Shown here in pieces: positions 54,105 to 62,932 of a DNA stretch of 64,000 nt; within the stretch, counting starts at the first letter, position 1; each line of letters begins with the position of its first letter. This stretch comes from UBA5109 sp963975155 (GTDB lineage: Bacteria; Pseudomonadota; Gammaproteobacteria; Pseudomonadales; Pseudohongiellaceae), in NCBI GenBank assembly GCA_963975155.1, contig CAXBFG010000006.1:90658-154657 (forward strand), written 5' to 3'. The position numbers and the translations under genes are program-made. The notes under the pieces were generated by a model. It was given only the letters and a program-made list of their open reading frames with translations. It was not told the origin of the DNA and did no database searches.

Positions 54105-55244
54105 TCAATGTGGGAAATTACCATGCCGACACCAGACACAATTACAGTTTATATGTTGACAACTCACGTCCTGTCTTTGTGAATGATATTGCCGACTTGC
54201 CCAGGGGTAGAGCAACCCTTTAAGCAGCCTCGGCTTATAAAGATGGTATAGTGCACGCCGCGTATCCCATTGCTGATTCCTGCTGCGTTCCAGAAACCAT
54301 CGGTATCCGCGATTACCCAGTTTGCTGAAAAACACCCTGTTAATGAGAGAACTTCGCACAAGTGGCCTGATTGTCTTTCTCCATTCCTTTTCATAATCTC
54401 TGTTGTCCAGCAGACAGCGTGCCGCCAAAACGCCGGAAAGAATGGCGTAACGCATACCAAATCCCCACAAAAAATCCTGAAATCCTGCCTGTTCCCCAAC
54501 AATCGGATGGGTACCACTGACTGCACGTTCAGGCATCCTGAAATTCCCGGCACCACCATGAGGTCGGGGGTTGACCATTTCCAGCCCTGCCAGCTTTTGA
54601 AAAGCTTCAACTGTGCGTGAAACAAACTCCTGTTCCCTCTTAAAATCGGAAAACGTGCAGCTTTTGACAGTCCCTTTACCTTTCATGACCAACAAATAGG
54701 CATAACCCTGTGGTGCTATTTCATCATCCAGAAGTACCCAGTAACCGGATTTCATAGTTGTTTGAAAATGGTAACCAACGGCTATGGCGTCTGCCATTTT
54801 GGGACCAGCGGCAAGCACACCCGTACCGTCAAGCTTTTCCAGGCGACTGTTGAATATTACTTCCACGCCCAGTGACTGCGCCTGCTTGAGCAAGGCTGAA
54901 TCAAGAGTATCGGGACTGCTGCCCCTTTCTATCATGTAAAAAAGCGTTTTCCGGGCGCTGACCGGATAATGCTTTCCCCAGGCATCAAAGGCGTGCCCGT
55001 TATTGCAGGGCAGGCAGGCAAACTTTGTCGTCAGGCCCAGTTCATTGAAAAACGCAAGCACATTTTGCTTGGTGCTCCAGTTCTCCAATCCCTGAAGATC
55101 ACCGTCGAATCGCTGCCCCACTTTGGATTTCGCTTCATGAACCTCTACTCGGCACCCTGCTTTTGCCAATGTAATTGCCGCCGACAGCCCTGAAACTCCT
55201 GCGCCGAGAATTTGTATTGGTTGTGTGTCACTATTTTTTTTCAA
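54105..55244 (-). CDS. FAD-dependent oxidoreductase, geranylgeranyl reductase-like
   Basis: A 379-residue flavoprotein. The N-terminal ADP-binding motif ILGAGVSGLSAAITLAKAG with the acidic VEVHEA is followed by a region with DAWGKHYPVSARKT and the second FAD-contact GTHPIVGEQAGFQDFLWGFGMRYA. This layout is like geranylgeranyl reductases and squalene-monooxygenase relatives that reduce or oxidise isoprenoid lipids. The C-terminal 30 residues (QYHSQRQDVSCQHINCNCVW) do not look like the family and may come from a frame shift or read-through of the old stop. There is no signal peptide. It fits lipid modification beside cfa, but the substrate is unknown. Confidence 0.78.
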   Translation of the reverse strand: MKKNSDTQPIQILGAGVSGLSAAITLAKAGCRVEVHEAKSKVGQRFDGDLQGLENWSTKQNVLAFFNELGLTTKFACLPCNNGHAFDAWGKHYPVSARKTLFYMIERGSSPDTLDSALLKQAQSLGVEVIFNSRLEKLDGTGVLAAGPKMADAIAVGYHFQTTMKSGYWVLLDDEIAPQGYAYLLVMKGKGTVKSCTFSDFKREQEFVSRTVEAFQKLAGLEMVNPRPHGGAGNFRMPERAVSGTHPIVGEQAGFQDFLWGFGMRYAILSGVLAARCLLDNRDYEKEWRKTIRPLVRSSLINRVFFSKLGNRGYRWFLERSRNQQWDTRRALYHLYKPRLLKGLLYPWASRQYHSQRQDVSCQHINCNCVWCRHGNFPH

Positions 55245-55306
55245 TGCACTTTCTACTTTTTATATATGATTGAACAGGTAAAGGATCCGCAGACAAGTTT
55301 GGGTAT

Positions 55307-55960
55307 TCACAAATTAACTTCTAAAATCGAAAAACACTATCACTTTCTCCTTTCAAACTACCAATGTCTTTTCCCAAGACGCAAAGGCTCGCAATCTGAA
55401 ATATCGATAATTCTTTGCCGAAACTATATGACCTCCTCAATTGAATAAATTATAAACTGCACCATGAGCTTCCAAAAACCTCTATGCTTGATCGATTGAT
55501 TTAAACTTATCCGTAACAATTCTCCTAGGCTCACCTCTTTTTTTCTTTAATAGCCGCTTAATGAATAGCTTTGCAGCCTTACCATCTCGACGTTTCTGAA
55601 GAAATATATCTACAACTTCACCATCTTGATCTACGGCTCGCCAAAGATAATATTGCTTTTCATTAATTCTTATAAAGACTTCATCTAAGTAGAAAAGTAT
55701 CACCGTAACCTTGGTGTTTCCTTCTTAACCTCTTTGCGTATTTGGGACCAAACTTATTGCACCACAATCGAATTGCTTCATAGCTGACTTGTATGACACG
55801 TTCAGCGAATAAATCTTCTATATCTCGATGACTCAAATTAAGTTTATTGTAAAACCAGACGGCATATTGAATAATTTCGAATGAGAAATGATGTCACTTA
55901 TATAGTCGATTTGATGTATTCATGAGTTGAATTATCAACTATTAGGGAGTTAACTTGTCA
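55307..55960 (-). mobile_element. IS6-family element with internal deletion
   Basis: About 654 bp oriented leftwards. The 5' end (at 55960) reads TGACAAGTTAACTCCC inwards on the minus strand; the 3' end is TTCACAAATTAACTTC from 55306-55307. Compared with the element at 26953-27734 (782 bp), about 129 bp are missing inside the transposase. The end at 55960 is almost the same as the 70-bp relic at 29588. It lies 28 bp upstream of atpD. No target duplication is visible. Confidence 0.8.
55353..55923 (-). pseudogene. IS6-family transposase pseudogene
   Basis: The ATG at 55923 begins MNTSNRLYK and soon meets a stop; further in, IIQYAVWFYNKLNLSHRDIEDL and CNKFGPKYAKRLRRKHQGYGDTF are clear. One extra T shifts the frame before YLDEVFIRINEKQYYLW. 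An in-frame deletion then joins IVTDK directly to FKSIDQA, which removes the region with the catalytic Glu. A TAG replaces Gln after FKSIDQA, and the tail YRYFRLRAFASWEK is in another frame. It is clearly dead. Confidence 0.88.
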
Positions 55961-55988
55961 GTCCCCACACCGGCAAAGGAATTACCGA

Positions 55989-57464
55989 ATGAACGCTAAT
56001 ACCACTTCGTTAAACCAAGGCACAGTTGTGTCAGTGGCTGGCAGTGTGGTGGATATACGATTCAATGACTATTTACCCCCTATTTATTCCTTGCTGCATG
56101 CCATCAACGACAGCATAACCATTGAAGTACTCACCCATCTTGACGCGCACAAGGTTCGTGGCATTGCCCTGACACCTACTCAAGGCTTGGCCCGCGGCAT
56201 GACTGTGGATGATAGCGGCGGACCGCTGTTGGCGCCTGTTGGGAAATCAATTCGCTCGCGCATGTTTGATGTTTTTGGCAATACCATTGATCGCGGTCCA
56301 GACTTGCAAAATATTAAGTGGCAATCGGTGCACAAGGCTCCGCCTGCTCTGGAAAGCCGCTCCATACAGAATCAAATCTTTCTTACCGGAATAAAGGTCA
56401 TTGACGTGCTGGTACCACTCGAAAAAGGTGGTAAAGCAGGTTTGTTTGGAGGTGCGGGTGTAGGTAAAACGGTTTTGCTGGCGGAAATGATCCACAACAT
56501 GGTGGAACATCATGAAGGTGTCAGCCTGTTTTGTGGCATTGGTGAACGTTCCCGTGAAGGCGAGGAGCTATACCGCGAAATGAGCGCCGCTGGCGTGTTG
56601 CCCAATATGGTGATGGTATTTGGCCAAATGAATGAGCCACCGGGCAGTCGCTTTCGGGTCGGACAGGCAGCGCTGACCATGGCAGAGTATTTTCGTGATG
56701 AAGAACACCGCGATGTATTGTTGTTGCTCGACAATATCTTTCGATTTATTCAAGCCGGTGCCGAAATTTCAGCATTAATGGGGCAAATGCCATCGCGCCT
56801 CGGCTACCAGCCAACCCTGGCGACGGAACTGGCAAGTCTCGAAGAGCGCATCGCCAATACCCAGGCCGGGGCCATCACGTCGATTCAGGCGGTGTATGTA
56901 CCCGCCGACGATTTTACCGATCCCGCTGCGGTGCATACTTTCTCGCACCTAAGTGCCTCCATCGTGTTATCGCGTAAACGTGCCAGCGAAGGCTTTTACC
57001 CCGCAATTGACCCCTTGTTATCCAATTCCAAAATGGCAACGCCAGCCATCCTGGGTGAGCGTCACTACCGATTAGCACAGGAAATTCGCAGCACCCTGGC
57101 ACAATACGCCGAATTGAAAGACATCATTTCCATGCTCGGCCTGGAGCAACTGTCGGCGGAAGACCGTAAAGTGGTAGGTCGTGCCAGAAGGCTCGAACGA
57201 TTTTTTACCCAGCCTTTTTTCACCACTGAACAATTTACGAATATGTCTGGAAAGCAGGTAGCTCTTGAGGATGCCTTATCAGGTTGCGAGCGCATCCTGA
57301 ACGATGAGTTTAATGAATTCCCCGAACAGGCCCTGTACATGATCGGGGCCATTGACAAAGCCAAATTGGACGACAAAAATGAGCAGGCAACACCTGACCC
57401 AGACAATTCCCAAAACGAGGACATCAAAATCGGACAAGGCACTATTGCACATGATGAAACTTAA
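55989..57464 (+). CDS. atpD: N-ATPase F1 subunit beta
   Basis: A 491-residue catalytic beta subunit. It has Walker A GGAGVGKT, GERSREGEELY, MNEPPGSR, Walker B region VLLLLDNIFRF, ALMGQMPSRLGYQPTLA, and DDFTDPAAVHTFSHLSASIVLSR. It is the first gene of an operon ordered D-C-Q-R-B-E-F-A-G, which is the N-ATPase order and not the normal IBEFHAGDC. The C-terminal tail (about 25 residues rich in Asp/Asn/Gln) is longer than usual. The start is 28 bp after the IS6 remnant, so the promoter may lie in or beyond that element. It overlaps atpC by 14 bp. Confidence 0.96.
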   Translation: MNANTTSLNQGTVVSVAGSVVDIRFNDYLPPIYSLLHAINDSITIEVLTHLDAHKVRGIALTPTQGLARGMTVDDSGGPLLAPVGKSIRSRMFDVFGNTIDRGPDLQNIKWQSVHKAPPALESRSIQNQIFLTGIKVIDVLVPLEKGGKAGLFGGAGVGKTVLLAEMIHNMVEHHEGVSLFCGIGERSREGEELYREMSAAGVLPNMVMVFGQMNEPPGSRFRVGQAALTMAEYFRDEEHRDVLLLLDNIFRFIQAGAEISALMGQMPSRLGYQPTLATELASLEERIANTQAGAITSIQAVYVPADDFTDPAAVHTFSHLSASIVLSRKRASEGFYPAIDPLLSNSKMATPAILGERHYRLAQEIRSTLAQYAELKDIISMLGLEQLSAEDRKVVGRARRLERFFTQPFFTTEQFTNMSGKQVALEDALSGCERILNDEFNEFPEQALYMIGAIDKAKLDDKNEQATPDPDNSQNEDIKIGQGTIAHDET

Positions 57465-57858
57465 ATTATTATTACCCTTTGGGGTATTTAAGAACGTAAT
57501 AAATGTGCAACGGATTGTGGTGGAAACGAGCCAGGGCAGTTTTGGGCTGTTACCACAACGGCTGGACTGTGTTGCCGCCATAGTGCCAGGCATCCTGCTT
57601 TATCAGGTTCTCGTAAAAGATGGCAAAAGAGAAAAAGAAATTTATGTCGCTGTTGATGCAGGAGTGCTCGTTAAAACAGGAGCAGAGGTGATCATTTCCG
57701 TGAGAAACGCCATTACGGGCACTGACCTGAACCAACTACATAACACCGTAGCACAAGAGTTTGAGCAACAGAGCATACAAGACAAACAAGTTCATTCAGT
57801 ATTTCAGAAAATGGAAAGTGATTTTATGCGTCGATTAACGGTCTTTCATCATGACTAG
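57451..57858 (+). CDS. atpC: N-ATPase F1 subunit epsilon
   Basis: A 135-residue epsilon subunit: N-terminal beta-sandwich starting MMKLKLLLPFGVFKNVINVQRIVVETSQGSFGLLPQRLD (the SFGLLP loop is a family mark) and a C-terminal helical part. It links the rotor to the beta subunits. Two adjacent ATGs (57451, 57454) lie inside the atpD stop; the longer open frame to 57352 is in another frame of atpD and is not used. It overlaps atpQ by 8 bp. Confidence 0.92.
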   Translation: MMKLKLLLPFGVFKNVINVQRIVVETSQGSFGLLPQRLDCVAAIVPGILLYQVLVKDGKREKEIYVAVDAGVLVKTGAEVIISVRNAITGTDLNQLHNTVAQEFEQQSIQDKQVHSVFQKMESDFMRRLTVFHHD

Positions 57859-58165
57859 TAGAAAACCTTTATCCGAGATTGTGGGAAGCAAAGCGGCACG
57901 CAAACTCAAGGCACAAAAAATCGATTCGCCAGGCGTCTGGTTTGGTCTTGGCATGATGGGCTTGATTGGCTGGTCGATAGCAATACCGACCCTATTAGGG
58001 ACAGCACTGGGTATTTGGCTGGATGGACATTACCCGGAAGGGCGCTCATTTACCCTGGCCTTACTCATTGCCGGGTTATGTATTGGCTGCTTCAATGCAT
58101 GGCATTGGGTCGGGAAAGAACAGCGTGAAATGCAAGAACCACCCGAGGAAACAAATCATGAGTAA
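57851..58165 (+). CDS. atpQ: N-ATPase accessory membrane protein AtpQ (AtpZ/AtpI-like)
   Basis: A 104-residue protein with a basic N-terminal part and two helices (GVWFGLGMMGLIGWSIAIPTLLGTALGIWLDG, then FTLALLIAGLCIGCFNAWHWV). This is the AtpI/AtpZ-like protein found at this place in N-ATPase operons and called AtpQ. It may help c-ring assembly or carry Mg2+ or Ca2+. It overlaps atpC by 8 bp and atpR by 8 bp, so translation is coupled. Confidence 0.88.
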   Translation: MTSRKPLSEIVGSKAARKLKAQKIDSPGVWFGLGMMGLIGWSIAIPTLLGTALGIWLDGHYPEGRSFTLALLIAGLCIGCFNAWHWVGKEQREMQEPPEETNHE

Positions 58166-58472
58166 CTACTGGCCCTTAGTATTGGCAGCAGTTGCAGGGC
58201 TTGGTCTGGGTACATTTTTTTATGTCGGCCTTTACTTTACCGTTATCCGCGGCCTGAGTTCGCCACACCCTGCCCTGTGGTTTTTAAGCAGTTTCTTGCT
58301 ACGCATCAGTTTGGTCGTGACGGGATTGTATTTTATTAGCGATGGTTATTGGCAACGGATACTCGCTGGTTTAGTAGGTTTTGTGGTGGCAGGCCTTGTC
58401 GTTAGGGTTTGGAAAAATACGCCGTCGGCTATTAAAAAAGCGACCGATAAAAACAGCCTCCCAATTTTCTGA
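58158..58472 (+). CDS. atpR: N-ATPase accessory membrane protein AtpR
   Basis: A 104-residue membrane protein with three helices (NYWPLVLAAVAGLGLGTFFYVGLYFTV, LWFLSSFLLRISLVVTGLYFI, ILAGLVGFVVAGLVVRVW). AtpR occurs only in N-ATPase operons; an Arg in the second helix (LLRISLVV) fits the proposed role of binding the c-subunit Glu residues during assembly. The ATG at 58158 overlaps the end of atpQ; the longer frame from 58023 is a shadow. Confidence 0.88.
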   Translation: MSNYWPLVLAAVAGLGLGTFFYVGLYFTVIRGLSSPHPALWFLSSFLLRISLVVTGLYFISDGYWQRILAGLVGFVVAGLVVRVWKNTPSAIKKATDKNSLPIF

Positions 58473-58492
58473 TTCAAACAAAGACACACACT

Positions 58493-59197
58493 ATGCACCT
58501 TAGCCCCGACGAGATCATTTTCTGGCAACTGGGTTGGTTTGAGATTAACGCTACGATCGTATTTACCTGGGTATTAATGTTCGGTCTGACGCTCGGTTCT
58601 ATGCTGATTACACGCCGCTTATCGACCACACTGGAGCGCACGCGCTGGCAAAACCTGCTTGAAATTATAGTGACCGGCATGTTGAAGCAGATTAAAGAAG
58701 TAGGGCTGAACAACCCACAACACTATGTGGGATTTTTGGGCACCATATTTTTATTTGTTGCAGCGTCGGCATTGAGTAGCATTATCCCCGGCTTTGAACC
58801 CCCAACCGGATCACTGTCTACCACTACCGCGCTGGCCTTGTGTGTGTTTGTCGTGGTGCCGTTTTTCGGCATTCAGGAACAAGGGCTTGGACAGTATTTA
58901 AAATTGTACATCAGGCCCACGTTTATTATGTTGCCGTTTAATCTGATCAGTGAATTTTCGCGTACCCTGGCGCTGGCAGTGCGCTTGTTTGGTAACATGA
59001 TGAGCGGCGCCATGATTATCGCGATCCTACTCACCATCACACCGTTTATTTTTCCTATTGTGATGACATTGTTGGGACTGCTCACCGGCATGGTACAAGC
59101 CTATATTTTTAGTATTCTGGCAGCCGTTTATATCGCCGCAGCAACGCGCTCGGCAAACCGACCTGCCACAACTAATAACGACGACCCTAAGCATTAA
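58493..59197 (+). CDS. atpB: N-ATPase Fo subunit a
   Basis: A 234-residue subunit a with about five helices. The essential stator Arg is seen in TLALAVRLFGNMMSGAMI (helix 4). Helix 5 follows as LLGLLTGMVQAYIFSILAAVYIA with the conserved Gln. The half-channel for ions lies between these and the c-ring. It is 20 bp before atpE. Confidence 0.94.
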   Translation: MHLSPDEIIFWQLGWFEINATIVFTWVLMFGLTLGSMLITRRLSTTLERTRWQNLLEIIVTGMLKQIKEVGLNNPQHYVGFLGTIFLFVAASALSSIIPGFEPPTGSLSTTTALALCVFVVVPFFGIQEQGLGQYLKLYIRPTFIMLPFNLISEFSRTLALAVRLFGNMMSGAMIIAILLTITPFIFPIVMTLLGLLTGMVQAYIFSILAAVYIAAATRSANRPATTNNDDPKH

Positions 59198-59217
59198 CAG
59201 CAACCTGAGGAAATAAT

Positions 59218-59499
59218 ATGGATAGTATGACTATTATCGCCGCTGTCTCCATTGTGATGGCCGGTTTAACCACAGGCTTTGGCACCATGGCTCCAGCCTT
59301 GGCAGAAGGCCGGGCCGTAGCGACAGCCTTAAGCTCTCTCGCGCAACAACCCGATGCTTCGGCGACCATCACTCGCACCTTGTTTGTGGGTCTGGCGATG
59401 ATTGAATCCACCGCGATTTACTGTTTTGTGGTGTCAATGATCCTACTTTTCGCCAATCCATTCTGGAATTTCGCATTGACACAAGCGGCGAATCTGTAG
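59218..59499 (+). CDS. atpE: N-ATPase Fo subunit c with Na+ ligand signature
   Basis: A 93-residue two-helix c subunit. Glu63 in AMIESTAIYCF is the ion-carrying residue; Ser64, Thr65 and Tyr68 follow it as in the Na+ rings of Ilyobacter and Propionigenium (E65, S66, T67, Y70, with Q32). Glu30 in ALAEGRA is in the place of Gln32. So all Na+ ligands are filled and helix 1 has a second Glu, as in N-ATPases. It predicts Na+ rather than H+ transport. TGAGGAAAT precedes the ATG. Confidence 0.94.
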   Translation: MDSMTIIAAVSIVMAGLTTGFGTMAPALAEGRAVATALSSLAQQPDASATITRTLFVGLAMIESTAIYCFVVSMILLFANPFWNFALTQAANL

Positions 59500-59542
59500 T
59501 GTCACTTGTTGCACTTAAACGCCCTGCCAGCTGGAATTTAAA

Positions 59543-60424
59543 ATGCTGATCGATTGGTTCACCGTTGGCGCTCAAACACTAAACTTTATTATTTTGGTTT
59601 GGTTGATGAAGCGTTTTCTTTACCAGCCCATTCTCAATGCTATCGATGCACGTGAGAAAAGAATTGCCGACGAACTGGCTCGTGCTGACAAAATTAGCCA
59701 GGAGGCCAATCAGGCAAAAGCCAGCTTTGAAAGCAAAAACCTCGAATTCGATGAGCAACGTAATCAATTGATGCTGGCTGCCAAGGAAGCGGCTAGTTCA
59801 GAACGCCAGCGACTGCTGGAAGAAGCCAGGCAAACGGTAAAGCAGCTTGAGGATAAACAGCAGAAAGCTCTGCAAAACAAGATGCAGAATCTGCATCATT
59901 CGATTCTCACTTCAACACAAAAAGAGCTGTTCAGCATGGCGAAAAATGCCTTACGCGATCTTGCAGAAGTTGATATTGAAACGCAAATGGTCGCCGTTTT
60001 TTTAAAACAGCTGAGTGCAATGAATAACGAACAACAAAATGCATTGCAGTCTGCACTAATAGGGCAACAGATCTGTGTACTGTCGAGCAACGCTCTGTCA
60101 ACAGAGCAGCGAGGCAGCATTGAGAAAACACTACAAGAAATTACAGGCAAGGATATTCAGCTGCAGTTTGAGCAATCCACTGACTTGATTGGCGGTATCG
60201 AACTTACGGCAAACGGTTTCAAGATAGGTTGGAGCGTTGCTGAATATTTACAGTCTCTGGAAGCTTCGCTAGCCGAAAATATTAAAAACCACATCAATAC
60301 ACAAGCTGTGAATAAACAAACTCCTCTGACTTCTAGCGCAGATACTCCAGCTACTGATACCGCAACAATAGAATCCAAGTTAGCTCCCGAGCCTGAGCAG
60401 AAAATCAGTAGCACCAAATCATGA
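59543..60424 (+). CDS. atpF: N-ATPase Fo subunit b with delta-like C-terminal part
   Basis: A 293-residue protein. An N-terminal helix (TLNFIILVWLMKRFLYQPILNAIDAREKRI) and a long coiled-coil (about 40-135) are those of b. Residues about 140-240 follow the layout of the delta C-terminal region, with LIGGIELTANGFKIGWSVAEYL (215-236) the clearest. So the b and delta functions seem joined; no atpH gene is in the operon. Ordinary b subunits are about 156 residues. The last 50 residues are Ser/Thr/Ala/Pro-rich. It is 11 bp upstream of atpA. Confidence 0.9.
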   Translation: MLIDWFTVGAQTLNFIILVWLMKRFLYQPILNAIDAREKRIADELARADKISQEANQAKASFESKNLEFDEQRNQLMLAAKEAASSERQRLLEEARQTVKQLEDKQQKALQNKMQNLHHSILTSTQKELFSMAKNALRDLAEVDIETQMVAVFLKQLSAMNNEQQNALQSALIGQQICVLSSNALSTEQRGSIEKTLQEITGKDIQLQFEQSTDLIGGIELTANGFKIGWSVAEYLQSLEASLAENIKNHINTQAVNKQTPLTSSADTPATDTATIESKLAPEPEQKISSTKS

Positions 60425-60434
60425 GCAACACAGA

Positions 60435-62048
60435 ATGACATCGCCATCCCAGGACTCAGATCAGAATACGGCTGAGATGGATTTAGAAAACTTGGACAAA
60501 GCTTTAGAACAAGCATTCACTAATCTTGGTGAGGCCAGCAAAGATTTTAAAATGCAGCTTAAGCCTCGGGAAGTGGGAAAAATTATCCATAATGCCAACG
60601 GTATTGCGATTGTTTCCGGCCTGCCGAATGTCGGTTATGAAGAGTTGGTGCTGTTCCGCGATGACCTGCTGGGAATTGCATTTAATCTTGATGAAGATTC
60701 TGTGGGCATTGTCCTGCTCGGAGAATACTGGCACCTGCAAGCCGGTGACGAGGTGCAACGCACAGGACGCGTGATGGACGTGCCGGTCGGTGAAAATTTA
60801 CTGGGTCGCGTGATAAACCCATTGGGAGTCCCGCTCGATAATGGCGGCCCGCTCGAAATCGAAAAGCGCCTGCCAATTGAACGCCCTGTTCCTGCGATTA
60901 TGGACCGCGCCCCCGTAACCACCCCGTTGCAAACCTGTATTAAAGTGATTGATGCCCTGATCCCCATAGGCCGCGGACAAAGGGAATTAATTCTCGGCGA
61001 CCGGCAAACCGGTAAAACCGCACTCGCCATTGATACGATTGTGAATCAGCGTGGCAAAAACGTACTGTGTGTCTATTGTGCGATTGGTCAGCGCGGCTCA
61101 TCGGTGGCCAAGGTCATTGCCACACTTCGTCAACATGGCGCAATGGACTATACCGTGGTCGTGGTTGCCGAAGGCAATGCCACTCCCGGACTCAGTTATA
61201 TTGCCCCTTACGCGGCGACCAGCATTGCAGAAGCATTTATGGAAGCGGGACACGAGGTGTTAATCGTCTATGACGATTTAACCCAGCATGCCCGCTCTTA
61301 CCGTGAGCTTTCACTGTTACTCAAGCGCCCACCGGGGCGCGAAGCCTTTCCAGGCGATATTTTCTATCTCCATTCACGCCTGTTGGAACGGGCCACGCAT
61401 TTAAGTGAAGAACTTGGTGGTGGCTCGCTCACCGCGCTTCCCATTATTGAAACCGAAGCCCAGGACATATCCGCCTATATACCCACCAATCTCATTTCTA
61501 TTACTGACGGGCAAATTTATCTCTCTCCGTCCTTTTTTGAGCTGGGTATTTTGCCGGCAGTGGATGTAGGCAAATCCGTATCGCGGGTCGGCGGCAAAGC
61601 ACAACGCGCCGCCTATCGTGTCGTGGCCAGTAATTTGAAATTGACCTACGCCCAATTTGAAGAACTGGAAAGTTTTTCGCGCTTTGGCGCCCGTGTTGAT
61701 CCGGCCACACAAAAAATAATTGAGCATGGCCAGCGCGTACGCATGAGCCTTAAACAGGCGGAATGTTCGCCGGTATCCGTTGCCGAGCAAATATTATTAT
61801 TACTTGCCGTTAAAGAAGGTCTTTTTGATTCCATCCCTTTAGCCAGTATGCCGATCGCTGAACAACACTTGCTGAAAGCGTTAACCCTAATACCCGAAGC
61901 CATACGAGCAAAAATTGAAAGCACGGAAGGTATCAGCGACAATGATAGCCAGACAATTCTTAAGGTTGCTAACGAGGCATTGGAAGAGTTTGTCGAAACA
62001 GAAACAGAAAACAAAGACGAACCCAAAACAAAAACGGAGCAACACTGA
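60435..62048 (+). CDS. atpA: N-ATPase F1 subunit alpha
   Basis: A 537-residue alpha subunit with GDRQTGKTALAIDTIVNQ (nucleotide site), LLLKRPPGREAFPGDIFYLHSRLLERA, and GIRPAVDVGKSVSRVGGKAQ-like ILPAVDVGKSVSRVGG. The N-terminus is normal in length. The acidic tail (EFVETETENKDEPKTKTEQH) is longer than usual. Its stop overlaps the proposed CTG start of atpG (CTGA). Confidence 0.95.
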   Translation: MTSPSQDSDQNTAEMDLENLDKALEQAFTNLGEASKDFKMQLKPREVGKIIHNANGIAIVSGLPNVGYEELVLFRDDLLGIAFNLDEDSVGIVLLGEYWHLQAGDEVQRTGRVMDVPVGENLLGRVINPLGVPLDNGGPLEIEKRLPIERPVPAIMDRAPVTTPLQTCIKVIDALIPIGRGQRELILGDRQTGKTALAIDTIVNQRGKNVLCVYCAIGQRGSSVAKVIATLRQHGAMDYTVVVVAEGNATPGLSYIAPYAATSIAEAFMEAGHEVLIVYDDLTQHARSYRELSLLLKRPPGREAFPGDIFYLHSRLLERATHLSEELGGGSLTALPIIETEAQDISAYIPTNLISITDGQIYLSPSFFELGILPAVDVGKSVSRVGGKAQRAAYRVVASNLKLTYAQFEELESFSRFGARVDPATQKIIEHGQRVRMSLKQAECSPVSVAEQILLLLAVKEGLFDSIPLASMPIAEQHLLKALTLIPEAIRAKIESTEGISDNDSQTILKVANEALEEFVETETENKDEPKTKTEQH

Positions 62049-62932
62049 TCGACACTACTGCGAACTTAAAACATAAAATCAACAGTGCCGACGACCTGCA
62101 ATCTGTCGTGCGAACGATGAAAGCCGTAGCCGCCGCCAGTATCGGCGACTATGAACGCGCAGTAATGTCACTCGGGGATTATTTTGCAACGGTTGAGCGT
62201 GGCCTGGGCGCGTGTTTTCGCGATCTCGATTTACAACCCACTATTACGGCTTCGTTTAATACCCAAAGCCCGCCTTGCATGGTTGTCTTTGGTACGGATC
62301 AGGGATTGGTCGGGCAATTTAATGACAACATCGCAGAATTCACCATAAACTTTCTGGAAGCATCATCAACTGCTCAGCAAGCTTTATATAAACCTTTAGT
62401 ATGGGCTGTGGGTGAACGCCTGAATGAACGGCTCAACGATGCCGGAATTGTCACGCAAGAACGTTTTGACGTCCCGGACTCTGTCAAAGCCATCACCCCG
62501 TTAATCGGGAAAATCCTATTGAGTATTGAAACCCATCACCCCATCACCGTGATGTCTGAACTGCATCTGTTTTATCACCGACCGGGCAATAGTCCGGTGT
62601 ACTCTCCATTTACTCAACGCCTGCTACCTCTCGATCATATCTGGTGCACGCAACTCGCCCAAAAAATCTGGCCCACTAATAAGCTCCCTGAACTGCTGGG
62701 CGATAAAACCGAGACCTTAGGCGCATTGATTCGCGAGTATTTATTTGTCTCTTTATTCAGAGCCAGCGCCGAATCACTGGCCAGCGAAAACGCCAGCCGA
62801 CTCGCCGCCATGCAGAGGGCAGATAAAAATATTGAAGAATTACTGGATACATTAAACCGAGACTACCATCGCAAACGTCAAGCCAGTATTGATGAGGAGA
62901 TGTTCGATGTGATTGCAGGAGCGAATATTTGA
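62045..62932 (+). CDS. atpG: N-ATPase F1 subunit gamma, probable CTG start
   Basis: A 295-residue gamma subunit when started at CTG 62045. The first ATG/GTG in the frame (62108) would remove the N-terminal helix LKHKINSADDLQSVVRTMKAV that every gamma subunit needs in the shaft. No other ATG, GTG or TTG lies between the alpha coding end and this helix. GGAG at 62036-62039 is spaced 5 nt from the CTG, and the CTG overlaps the alpha stop (CTGA). The C-terminal helix ends NIEELLDTLNRDYHRKRQASIDEEMFDVIAGANI. The rest is intact. Confidence 0.9.
   Translation: MIDTTANLKHKINSADDLQSVVRTMKAVAAASIGDYERAVMSLGDYFATVERGLGACFRDLDLQPTITASFNTQSPPCMVVFGTDQGLVGQFNDNIAEFTINFLEASSTAQQALYKPLVWAVGERLNERLNDAGIVTQERFDVPDSVKAITPLIGKILLSIETHHPITVMSELHLFYHRPGNSPVYSPFTQRLLPLDHIWCTQLAQKIWPTNKLPELLGDKTETLGALIREYLFVSLFRASAESLASENASRLAAMQRADKNIEELLDTLNRDYHRKRQASIDEEMFDVIAGANI

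Noticed and set aside
54270..54620. Plus-strand ORFs inside the FAD oxidoreductase
   Set aside because: They are antisense shadows without ribosome sites or family motifs.
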